A stretch of 64,000 nucleotides of DNA from positions 35,650-99,649 of the forward strand of contig WTPW01000016.1 of the NCBI GenBank assembly GCA_009809945.1, read 5' to 3'. Of the stretch, positions 36,471-46,379 are shown piece after piece (within the stretch, counting starts at the first letter, position 1; each line of letters begins with the position of its first letter). Origin of the DNA: Gigaspora margarita (Eukaryota; Glomeromycota; Glomeromycetes; Diversisporales; Gigasporaceae). The notes beneath the pieces are model-generated. The model was given only the letters and a program-made list of their open reading frames with translations, had not been told where the DNA came from and searched no databases. Made by a program: the position numbers and the translations under genes.

Positions 36471-36794
36471 AAAGCATTAAAAATCACTTCAACATTCCAC
36501 CATGATATCATAAAGAAAATATATAAGAAAATATGGATCAAGAACTGGACAGCAATAAACTACAATGCATGAACGTACATATTCATCAATCACAATGCAT
36601 CACCTAATCTCATCAGTATCACATAACCCGGAGGTCTTTGACTGATCTGGTAAAGATTAGATCTAAAGTAAATTAGCTTTATCCTTTCTTCCCCTTCATA
36701 TGAAATATATTTAGCAATACGTTGTAATTTATATATTTTCATTAATAAACGGAACAGAGGAAAGACCTCTCTTTTAAAAAAAAAAAATAAAAAA

Positions 36795-38022
36795 AATATT
36801 ATGAATATTCATAAATATTTTGAATATTCATAAATATTTTGAATATCATAAATATTATGTATATTCATAAATATTATAAATATTCATAAATATTATAAAT
36901 ATTCATAAATATTATGAATATTCATAAATATTATAAATATTCATAAGTATTATGAATATTTATAAATATTCAAAACCTACCCTTGGTTCAAAACCTATTA
37001 TTGGTTCAAAAAAATTAAGTTACCAAAATAGGCTTGTGTAATATTACACAGCATTAGTAGTATGTAACCTAAAATTATTTTTGTGAAAATAGTTCAATAA
37101 GCTTTTGTGTAACCAATATACATATTTATGTTACACAAATTATAACTATATAATAGGCCTTTCAATACATATTCAAAATATTTTAAATATTTGAATATTA
37201 TGAATATATTTGAATATATTCAAGAATATCATGAATATTCATAAATATTTATGAATATTCAAAAATATTTATAAATATTCATAAATATTATGAATATTCA
37301 AAATATTTATGAATATTTATAAATATTATGAATATTTATAAATATTATGAAAATTCATAAATATTTTAAATATCATAAATATTATAAAAATTCATATTTT
37401 TATGAATATTCATAAATATTTGAATATTCATAAATATTTGAATATTCATAAATATTATGAATATTCATAAATATTATGAATATTCATAAATATTATAAAT
37501 ATTCATAAATATTATGAATATTTATAAATATTCAAAACCCACCCTTGGTTCAAAACCTATTCTTGGTTCAAAAAATCAAATGACCAAAATATGGTTTGTG
37601 TAACATTATACAATATTAGTGGTGTATAATCTAAAATTAAGCTTTTGTATAACCAATATGCATATTTATGTTATACAATTATTTAACTATATGATAGGCC
37701 TTTCAACACGTATTTATTATGAATATATTTGAATATATTCAAGAATATTATAAATATTCATAAACATTATAAATATTCATAAATATTATAAATATTTAAA
37801 ATATTTATGAATATTCATAAATATTATGAATATTCATAAATATTATGAATATTTATAAATATTATGAATATTCATAAATATTATGAATATTCATAAATAT
37901 TATGAATATTTATGAATATTCAAATATCTATAATTTATATTCAAATATTCATAAATATTTATATATTCAAATATATTCATAAATATAGTATATTCGAATA
38001 CAAGCACTAGGTATACCTATAT
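36795..38022. repeat. AT-rich ATATTCATAAATATT array, right part of foldback
   Basis: Near-continuous ATATTCATAAATATTATGAA repeats. A unique module (AAACCTACCCTTGGTTCAAA ... ATAGGCCTTTCAATAC) occurs twice, at about 36975-37175 and 37535-37715, so the array has a higher-order unit of about 560 bp. It ends AGGTATACCT, the complement of the left tip at 27492. Confidence 0.8.
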
Positions 38023-38674
38023 TAGATCTATAAAAAAATATAAGCTAACTTTTTTAATTTTTTTATTTAATTTTTTTTAAAGCCTTATGCTACAACATGT
38101 AGAAGAAGGCAACCGTGCTGAAGATTTGTGCTTAAATGTCTTGCAGGCAATTAATTTTATTATTCAAGCCTGGGATGAGGTTGGTGCTATAACTATTCGC
38201 AATTGTTGGAGCCATACAAAGGTTCTTCCTGATGATTTTAGCACTTTGGCAAGCACTTTAGCAAATACTTCTGCAAATACTTACCAACAAGAAAATTCAG
38301 CAGATGACAATCTTGCAGACACATTGCAAGCTCTTAAACTTTCTTACCCAATGACTATCAAAGAATTTCTTAATATTCCTGATGAGAATATAGTTTACGA
38401 GCCTCCAGAAGATGATCAAATTATTGAAGAACTCACATATCTTTTTAGGAATCCTGATGACGATATAGATTTGGATAAAGCAGACGATAGTTATGAAAGT
38501 CCTATTATTAATGCTAGTACTGCTATGTCTAGTTTAGAAAATGTTCATATGCTTTTTCTTCAATAGGATTATGTGGAAGAATATGTAAAATTAGTAGGAA
38601 TGATTGAAAAATTCATCAAAATCAAAAAAATAGGATCAATGCGACAAACAAATATTGACGCATTTTTTAGTTAA

Positions 38675-39241
38675 AAATAAGTACTGTACTTAGCTTATAA
38701 TTTTTTATTATTTAAAATAAAGTCTCTCAAAATTTAGTAATCTGTTATATAAATATTTCTCTTTAAAAATACTATATTCGAGTGCAACCCATGAATCTCA
38801 TAAATTGAATGTAGTTTTTTCGAAGTCTAGATTACCTGTAATAAATATAATATAAGCCTCGCTTTAAATGTTTTTTTTACTTTCTACAATTTAAACCTTC
38901 TCCCAGGATCTTAGCTTTAAATTTATAAAATAATATAGCTGGATCTTTATTTCAAAAAAAAGATAATCTTGCATTGCATCAACTTTAAATGTATCGAGAT
39001 CTGCAATCTGCCCATTCATTCTGCTTATTCAAAAAATGTTGAAACTGTTATAAATCTAAAACTTTTGATATGTATAACGTTATACGTTAAGTACTGTATG
39101 TATGTACTGTATGTACATAATAACTATTTTTCATCCATGTGACCATAGGTTAAATTTTATTGGTTGTTCTCTAAGTGCACACCCTCTCTAAATGCATGTA
39201 TATGCACAGTCCCAAGGGCGTGCACTTATGGAGGTTTTACT
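38675..39241. other. pogo 3' UTR and right TIR
   Basis: No frames. Right subterminal motifs CTAAGTGCACACCCTCTCTA (39172) and GTGCACTTATGGAGGTTTTA (39221). Confidence 0.7.
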
Positions 39242-39501
39242 ATATATAATAATGCTAAATTAGTATCTATATTTTAATTTTTTTAATGTCATTCTATATA
39301 TAAATTAATGTAATCTTTAAACCTATTTTAATAAACAAATATTTAATATGGCAAATTAGTAATATACTGCATAACTCATCTTGTATAGTGATATGCTTAG
39401 ATATTTTAAGTCTTTTGCATTAATTAATTTTGTACATTTATTAACTAATATTTATATAAAAAATATTTAAATTGTTATATTTATTATTTGCAATTATTTA
39501 T

Positions 39502-40486
39502 TGTTGGGGATTATGCTAAAATCAGATGATGCTAAAACTTACATGATCTTTGTATCATCAGATTTCCTAAAATTTCCAAAAATCGTGTAAACAATCGATC
39601 TATACTACATAATCAAAACAATCAAATGGGGTCAGTTAGAGTGGGTTAATGCTACATAAATCACATCTATATATAAAAGACCTTCTAACTATATCAAAAC
39701 AGTGACTCTAACCCTAACCCTAATCCTAACACTGGTCAAAAATAAACATATCGTACACATATCCTATACATATCGGGTACCCAATATGTATACGATATGT
39801 GTATGATATGTGTAGGATATGTGTAGAGTTGATGTATCTACACATATCAGGTACCCGATTATACATATCCTCACATATCCTACACATATCCTATACATAT
39901 CCTACACATATCGTGTACCCGATATGTATAGGATATGTGTACGATATGTTTATTTTGACCAGTGTAAACACAAGGCAAATTTTATTTGCTAGTAGTTTTA
40001 TAAACGTTTTTGCCTTGTGGTTAGGTTTAGAGTTAGGGTCAGTGTATAAAATAGCATGATAAAAATCTGGATCTACCATTTTTTATATTGCATATACTGG
40101 TATTTTAAAATTGGGCTGGTGCAACAAAAGGTGCATGATCCGGAATTTTTTGAAGTAACCAGTGCGTGCATCTATGTGCCCCCAATGATCTGATGTTCAT
40201 TTTTTACTAATGCGGTTTTNGGTTTTTTTTTTTGAACCGGTATTTTTTTATACAACAGGTGCATGTACCGGTAAATTAAAATTTCTATTTTAAACACTGG
40301 TTAGGGTCACCTTTTTATACAGTTAGAAGGTCTTTTATATATAAATATCAAGAATGCATATAATATACTGACTGGTTATAGCATTAGATCAATTGTTTAT
40401 ATGATTTTTGTAAATTTTAGAGAATCTTATGATACAAAGATCATTTATGATTTCAGCATCATCTGATTTTAGCATCATTCCTGACA
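39502..40486. mobile_element. 985-bp foldback/MITE, TIR about 95 bp
   Basis: TIRs (TATGCTAAAATCAGATGATG, CTAAAACTTACATGATCTTT, GTATCATCAGATTTCCTAAA) are mirrored at the right with about 85 percent identity by eye. Flanked by TTTAT on both sides (possible 5-bp TSD). The inner parts AAAGACCTTCTAACTATAT and CTCTAACCCTAACCCTAATC are again mirrored (40240-40345). Carries a nested element at 39730-39964. Confidence 0.88.
39730..39964. mobile_element. Nested 235-bp palindromic element
   Basis: CACTGGTCAAAAATAAACAT, ATCGTACACATATCCTATAC and ATATCGGGTACC pair with the complementary right arm ending TTTATTTTGACCAGTG, about 53 bp nearly perfect. The middle repeats ATATCCTACACATATCGKGT. It interrupts the telomere-like core of the host MITE. 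The frames over it in both strands are repeat artefacts. Confidence 0.85.
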
Positions 40487-40696
40487 TTTATTATTCAAAT
40501 GTTTTAGTTTATTTAATTCTTTATTTGTTTGACATTTGAATAAGTATAATGATTAAAATAACTTATAGTTAGTATAAGGTTTCAGATTATTAAAAGTTTG
40601 ATTTAAATTTATTTTGGAAAAAAATTAATATTTATATTATTAGTAACTGCAATATAATTATTATTATATTTTATTTTATATAGATTTATTGTTTAA

Positions 40697-41890
40697 TGGG
40701 TATCCATAAGCTCTTTGTACTAAATTTAGTACAGTTTAAAAAAATTATTTTACAACAATAAAAAATAATTTTTACTTAAAACTTTGCTAAAATATACTTT
40801 AATACTAATATTTTTTTTATTCAAAATTTTAGTATAAGTTACATATAAAAATTTTGTATAAATTAACTTTAACCAAAACTTATATTTTGCCAAATTTGCT
40901 GTACTAAAGTTAGTACAGTAGAAAAAAAATAATTAAAAATACAAATTTATAATATAATAATAAAAATAATAAAAATATAAATTATTTTTAATCTATATTT
41001 GATATTAAAAGTATAAAAAAAATTATTAAAATAAAATTACTAGATTTTTGTAAGGTGATACAAATCCAAAAATGGTTAAATTTATAGTAAATTCAATTTA
41101 AGAGAGTAAAAATAAATTAATATTAAAAAAATTTACTAAGCCAATATAGTTTAAATTTTAACCAGTTATAAAGCTAGCTTTTCTGATTATAGTAAAAATA
41201 AATTTATTAAAATTAACTAAAAATTTTATAAAAATTTATAGATTTTAGTTTTTATAATTATATATTTTTTTAAATCTATATATATATATATATACGTATA
41301 TATGTATGTACTAAATATAAAAATCTTTGTAACTCAGTGAGTTTTTGGTCAAATTTAATGATTTTATTATCATTAGAATTAGAAAATCTAGCTCTACAAA
41401 CTTAAAAACAATTTATAGCTATTATATTAATAAAATATTTTGATAATTATAAATTAGTTTAAAACTTTAAAAATTAATTAAATTTTTTAATAAAAATTTT
41501 TAGATTAAAAATTTAATTTTATTATAAATTATTATAAAATATTAAAAATATTTTATAAAAAAAATTAATTTATATTAAATATTTTATATTAAAAATAGTT
41601 TTATTAAAATTTAATAATAAAATTTTTAAATTTTATTATAAGTAAAATTTTGTATTAGACTTCAATAATTTTTTATTTTAAAATTTATTTTTGGATCAAT
41701 AAATAATAATAAATATAAATTTTATCAAAAAGATATGCTTCTAAAATTACAAGTAGGTTAAATAGATATATATTTATCTTTATAAAAATTTGATATAAGG
41801 TTAATAATCAAATTTTTTCTAAATTTCAGTTTTTTAACTGTACTAAATTAAGCTTTTTGTACTAAATTTAGTACAGCTTATGGATACCCA
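40697..41890. mobile_element. 1.2-kb TTAA-flanked non-autonomous element
   Basis: TIRs TGGGTATCCATAAGCT with an internal GTACTAAATTTAGTAC palindrome at both ends; flanked by TTAA (40693-40696 and 41891-41894). A TTAA duplication suggests a piggyBac-type transposase, though the tips (TGGG) are unlike the usual CCC. The interior is AT-rich and non-coding, with an additional GTACTAAAGTTAGTACAG near 40901. Confidence 0.75.
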
Positions 41891-42241
41891 TTAAAATATG
41901 GGGCCTTTGTCTTGAAAAGCAAGTTATAAAACATAGTAAATTATATGTTCTATAACTTGATTGTCAAGGCAAAACCCCATATTTGTTATATTTATTTATA
42001 AAATAAACTGTTGTACTAGTAAGTCATATTTGATGGTTCAAATTTAATTTTTTAATATTAATAGATTATAGTTTATAAGCAAACATAGTTATGGACAAAA
42101 ATTTGTTAGTTTTGTAATTGATACTAAACCTGATTGTGAGATAATGCATAATGTACAAAATTGAAGACAATTTTGCTATAAAAACTTCCTTTCTGTTATT
42201 AGATTTGTTAGTATAAAATAATATATAATTTTTATTTTGTA
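41891..42241. other. Gene-free spacer
   Basis: No supported frame. An inverted pair GGGGCCTTTGTCTTGAAAAG / TTGTCAAGGCAAAACCCC around 41919-41985 forms a hairpin. Confidence 0.4.
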
Positions 42242-42575
42242 TTAATATAGAGTTTTGCTAAATCTCACCAGCGGTGATCATTACTGCTCATATGTTCAAC
42301 CAATTAGATCGTAGGATCTTGTGTAACCAAAACAAAAACAAAAAAATAACGAAACTAAGAAAAAAGCTAAAAAATCTTTGACAACAAAATAATTTACTAT
42401 GATAACTTATCTTCGGGCACTAAGTAAAAGTTTTTGCCGTAAAATTTTACATATAATATACCTCTCTAACCCTAATCCTGACCCTAACCCTAACCCCTAA
42501 TCTTAGTTTTTTAAAAAGTTTATTATAGAGCGGTGATAATCACCGCCGGTGAGATTTAGTAAAATTCTTAATATA
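42242..42575. mobile_element. MULE-like MITE, TSD TTAATATA
   Basis: The element 42250-42567 starts GAGTTTTGCTAAATCTCACC and ends with the complement of GAATTTTACTAAATCTCACC. TTAATATA is on both sides (42242-42249, 42568-42575). Internal CCCTAATCCTGACCCTAACC CTAACCCC at about 42472. Subterminal CCAATTAGATC...GGATCTTGTGTAACC. No ORF. Confidence 0.88.
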
Positions 42576-42879
42576 AATATTAATATTTAGCAAAAATAGG
42601 GTTTATTTCTGTTGATTATTATAGAATCACCAATTTTTTTCATTATTATGTTACTCAATTTATAATTATATATATGCATACATGCAATTGTTATACAAAT
42701 TAAAAAATTTTCAAGTTCTGCAAAATATTTAATTAATGAATTACTTACATTCTAATGCTAGTATTTTATTATATTATTTATAAAATTCTGATAACTTTAG
42801 TGAATCACTTACAAAAATATAAATTCCTATTACAAATTGTTCTAATAAATTTAAAAGTGGCTTAATTCATTCCAATAAT

Positions 42880-44650
42880 TTTTATTATAAATATATACTT
42901 TAATTTCATTATCTATTTCAATAGAACTATTACTAAAAATTTTAGTAATAGTAAGACTTAAATCTAATTGAGTTTTATATACAAAATCTAAACATTTTAC
43001 TGCTAAATACCAATAAGTTTTAACAGAAAGTTTTAATAACTTATAATTAGAACTATATTTTTTCTATTTGATATTTTTTTTAAAATAGCAGTTGTAATAA
43101 TATGATTATGAAAAAATACCAATTATTTGGTTTATTTATAAATGGTTTTAGCCCATTCAATCTTCATAATACTACCAATTAAAAGATTTATTCCATGAGC
43201 TAAACATCCAAAAAATATAATTAAAGAATACTTTTTTTCTAAAATTTTTTAGGTAGTTTTTCATTACTGATATATTATTAGTATTAATAGCTAAAAATTT
43301 TAATATTAATAAACAATATTGCCTTTTCAATTTTAATAGCAATATTAATTGCATTTTGTTCCAATTCTGTTTATTAGGTTTTGAAGATATAAATACAGAA
43401 ATTGGTGTAGAGAATATAATATTAGTCCAATGCTTAGTATTTAAATTAAATCTAAATAAATTAATATAAAAGTTAAAATATTTATTTAATAATTTTTTAT
43501 AATTTAAAAATAATAAAATTTTAATCTAATTTTTTTATTATTAAAATTAAATTAATAAAAATAATCTTTTAAAATAAATAAACTTTATAATTTATTACTA
43601 TCATATTATAATATATTTTTTACTAATTAAAAATCTTATAAACTTAATATAATATAATATAAAACTAATTATAATTCTAAATATTTTCTAAACCAATATA
43701 CATATACAATATTAATTATTTATTTTATATTATAGAATATCTAATTTTATATAAATAATAAATAATAAAAATTCTATTAAATATAAAATCTTTAAATATT
43801 AAATAAAGGTGAATCTATTTGTCACTAGCAGTGTTAGTCACTGGGGTATGATCGACCAATTAGATCAAAGGATCATGTATAATGTAAAAAATGCAAAAAC
43901 TTTGGTTTTTTTGAAAAATCACTTCTAACTTAAAATTTTGTATGTTCTACTTTTTTTTATGCGTAAAAAAAATTCCTAGCAAAATTTTACTATACCCAAA
44001 GCTTTACCCAAACCCTAACTATGGCTCTTACCCCAACCCTAATGATAGTAAGTTTTGATGCTTTGTTTTGTTTTGATCATAACATTACATGATCTAATTG
44101 GTTGATCATGCTCTGGTGACAAACACATTTTTTCTTAAATAAATTATTTAAAAATTTTATATAAATAAATTATTTTTATTAAATATACTTACTATCCATC
44201 TGTAATTATACAATATTTTTGCTTCATCTATATATTGTTGATCTTTAAGACTTGTTTTTTTATATACTTGATTAAGTAATATTGTTAAAAGTTTTTTCAT
44301 TTAGCAATTGAAAATGGTGGATATCTTTTTAAAAAGTTTAATAATTTGTTAAACTCTAAGAAAATAAAGTGTAAGACCACATTGAGATATAGCTTCTGCA
44401 AAACTAAATTCAAGTTCCTTTTGTTTATTATTAATTAGTTGATCAAAAATTGAGCAATATTACTATTTTGTTGATTTGATAATTTTGATAGTTAGCTAAT
44501 TGATTATTTTTTGTATTTCTAGAATTAGAACCATTAATTCTAGAAATTTTTTCAAAATCTTGTTCAAATTATTTTTGCAAGAAGAAATATTTACATTAAA
44601 ACATACCTTAAAATATTTTTTACATTACAGTACCTAGGGGTTAGTAAAAT
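42880..44650 (-). pseudogene. hAT transposase remnant, interrupted by a MITE
   Basis: On the minus strand the N-terminal part (about 44150-44560) reads NSNIAQFLINLINNKQKELE and FSFAEAISQCGLTLYFLRV, then KKLLTILLNQVYKKTSLKD. After the MITE (43808-44134) comes FSTPISVFISSKPNKQNWNK (about 43360-43430), then INTNNISVMKNYLKN and YSLIIFFGCLAHGINLLIGS IMKIEWAKTIY (about 43140-43290). This order (DUF659-like, then D-N...MK, then C.(S/A)HG.(N/H)LL) is that of fungal hAT transposases. Frames change at least four times. C-terminal dimerisation domain not seen. Confidence 0.65.
43799..44143. mobile_element. MULE-like MITE, 9-bp TSD TTAAATAAA, inside hAT remnant
   Basis: The element 43808-44134 is flanked by TTAAATAAA at 43799-43807 and 44135-44143. 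The ends share TTTGTCAC and ATGATCGACCAATTAGATCA with the right arm. Internal CCAAACCCTAACTATGGCTC and CCCCAACCCTAATG. The middle (CTTCTAACTTAAAATTTTGT) matches the MITE at 49484. Confidence 0.85.
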
Positions 44651-44940
44651 TACGGGGGGACAACTTATTATAATATATAGTCAAGAAAAATGATGTACAA
44701 TTATTTTGTGTAACAATTGTATAAATATATAATAAAATGCTCACGATGCTGTGCCAAAAAACTTTTGTCTATATTAAACACTCGCTGATTCAAGACATAT
44801 TACTGCTATCTTCAATTTCTGTTGTTTGGTAGATTTGTGTAGAAATTGGGCATGTTTTGGTATTCGTAGAAATAAATACCACTTCCTTAAATAATTGAAA
44901 TTGTTTAAATACTAAATTCTGATTTACCAGACCTCAGAAA

Positions 44941-46301
44941 AAGTGGATCATCTCAGATAAATCGTATAGTTTTTATGAAGAATTTATTAAGAAATGGTTT
45001 GAGCGCGCTCAAGAACGTTTGCAAAAAATTCAATTAAAAAAAGAAGAAAGTGAAGTGTTTAATCGTTTAAATGAAGAAGGTTTTAATAATCATTGTCTAC
45101 AATTTGGTAAAGAATTTGCATTCAAGATGTTTGTGGATAATAACAAAGTGGTTGTAGATTATGATTCAATAAATGAGAAGATCACATCTGAATGGGAGAG
45201 ATTTTTAGGAAATGCAGATTTAGAACTTCTATTGATACGTTTTAGCATGCCATTATTTCGACGCGGGAATCAATACTGGTTCTTTCATAAACATTACGAG
45301 ATTATTTAATCGCTTGTGCATTGATAGATTAATTTAAAGATGCGTCACAGACAACTCTCCTCAACAAGCAGTCGATTACACCAGAACCTGCAATTCGGCA
45401 ATTTTTAGTTGAGCGAGTCCAACAAATGCCAGAGCACATTCAGTCGTTGTTAAATTTCATAGTGTCTTCTAAAACGAATGATAACTTACAAATTGCTTCC
45501 GCCAATGCCATTACAATTCTATCACATGTCGGAAAACAGCTTCCAACAAATTTAAATAATATTTGTGTTTCAGGTGCAGATTTGAGTAGTGGGATGTTTA
45601 ATAATTCACAATTTGCAAAAGCCAAATTAAATAATGTGAATTTCCAAAATGCAAACCTCCAAGATTCATCTTTTCAAAACGCAAATCTCACATCTGCAAA
45701 CCTCACATCTGCAATCTGCAGATCTTCAAGGTACGAATTTCCAAGATGCGACACTACAATATGCAAATCTCCAATGTGCAAATCTTCAAAGTGCGAATTT
45801 CCAGAATGCGAAGCTTCTACATGCAAATCTCCAAAATGCAAATCTTCAAAACTCGAATTTCCAGAATGCGAAGCTTCTACATGCAAATCTCCAAAATGCA
45901 AATCTTCAAAACTCGAAACTCCCAAGTTCATCTCTCTTCTACTCAGATTTTAGAGGCGCCGATCTCTTATGTGTGGACCTTTGTATTATGAATGATTCAA
46001 ATGGAATATACTGTCATGGTTATTGTTACGAATACGGAATTTTACTTGAAAAGGATGAAAAAAAGGCATTTACATATTATCTAAAATCGTCAGACATGAA
46101 CAATTCTGACGGAATGTATCAAGTAGGTCATTGTTATTATTTAGGAATTGGAGTCGAAATTGATAAGCACAAAGCATTTACATATTATCTAAAGTCCGCT
46201 GAGGCAGGTAATCAGATGGGAATTTGGAAAACTGCCATTTGTTACCTTTATGGAATTGGCGTGGAAAAAACTGTAAATAAATTTGATGAATGGATTAAAA
46301 A
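44941..46301 (+). pseudogene. Decayed STAND-like tail with pentapeptide and Sel1 repeats
   Basis: After an acceptor (ACCAG, 44940): FYEEFIKKWFERAQERLQ, HCLQFGKEFAFKMFVDNN and RFSMPLFRRGNQYWFFHK, then (frame changed near 45297) RDYLIACALID, stop, LNKQSITPEPAIRQFLVERV QQMPEHIQSLLNFI. This matches, from memory, the region after NACHT in Mortierella and Rhizophagus NACHT proteins. Pentapeptide repeats follow (ADLSSGMFNNSQ; FQNANLQ units to about 45950), with a frameshift near 45715, then Sel1 repeats: GMYQVGHCYYLGIGVEIDKH KAFTYYLKSAEAGN and a third unit. A GTATGT donor follows DEWIKK at 46302. At least two frameshifts and one stop. Intact relatives are probably signalling or immunity scaffolds (inference). 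Confidence 0.65.
45722..45918 (+). repeat. 60-bp tandem repeat within pentapeptide region
   Basis: TTCCAGAATGCGAAGCTTCT ACATGCAAATCTCCAAAATG CAAATCTTCAAAACTCGAAT repeats exactly with 60-bp period from 45798, preceded by diverged 15-bp units. One unit is four pentapeptides. Because 15 is a multiple of 3, all frames stay open, giving spurious ORFs on both strands. Confidence 0.9.
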
Positions 46302-46379
46302 GTATGTTAATTTTGTTTTTTTTTTTTTTATAATAATGTTTGTAGTTTATTAAAAGTAAGATTCTTACACAATTTTAAT

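Larger units (their letters stand above)
27605..36794 (+). mobile_element. APE-type LINE, about 9.2 kb including two insertions
   Basis: Order: short 5' region, ORF1-like, endonuclease, reverse transcriptase, zinc-knuckle C-terminus, A-rich tail (36776-36794). AATATTATGAATATTC lies on both sides (27589-27604 and 36795-36810), a candidate 16-bp TSD, although this motif is common in the flanking repeat. Removing the foldback (27949-29037) and the hAT MITE (30374-30957) gives about 7.5 kb. L1/Tad-like by domain order. Decayed: each ORF has several stops and frameshifts. Confidence 0.85.
26330..38674 (+). pseudogene. pogo-like transposase (HTH/CENP-B plus DDE), decayed
   Basis: N-terminal TTLTEIQKRDLCAYALNNKM and DESTISHILK form the psq/CENP-B-type helix-turn-helix. 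The DDE core follows: YNMDET (first D, about 26850), RTLATRRLSGRKMNKERLS, LLLLDNCPSHN (second D, about 27335), LPLNTTSKLQPLDAGII (third D, about 27440). After a 10.6-kb intron-located insertion the C-terminal exon (about 38081-38674) reads VLQAINFIIQAWDEV, NCWSHTKVL and ends QTNIDAFFS, a PCNA-binding PIP box as known for pogo. Breaks: TGA 26417, TGA 26543, frameshift near 26635, TAA 26713, TAG just before DYVEEYVK at about 38564, and intron 1 (26880-27041) beginning AT instead of GT. Most are single transitions. It cannot make full transposase. Confidence 0.85.
25269..39242 (+). mobile_element. pogo/Tigger-like DNA transposon, about 14 kb with nested insertions
   Basis: TIRs CAGTAAAACCTCCATAAGTG (25269) and, at the right, the complement of GAGGTTTTACTA (ending 39242, last base A for G) are flanked by TA (25267-25268, 39243-39244). 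The subterminal motif TAAGTGCACACCCTCT repeats at both ends (about 25283, 25353, 39170, 39226). Inside lies a D,D,D transposase with pogo hallmarks. About 10.5 kb of the length is secondary insertion, so the original was about 3.4 kb. Confidence 0.88.

Noticed and set aside
39799-40079. Frames rich in YPTHI/YPICIGYV
   Set aside because: They lie in the nested palindrome and its short repeats.
42466-42500. Telomere or chromosome end
   Set aside because: The CCCTAA runs are short, imperfect and internal to MITEs in both orientations.
45440-45991. Extra frames on both strands over the pentapeptide region
   Set aside because: They result from 15/60-bp repeats that keep all frames open; only the frame giving A(N/D)LxN pentapeptides is meaningful.
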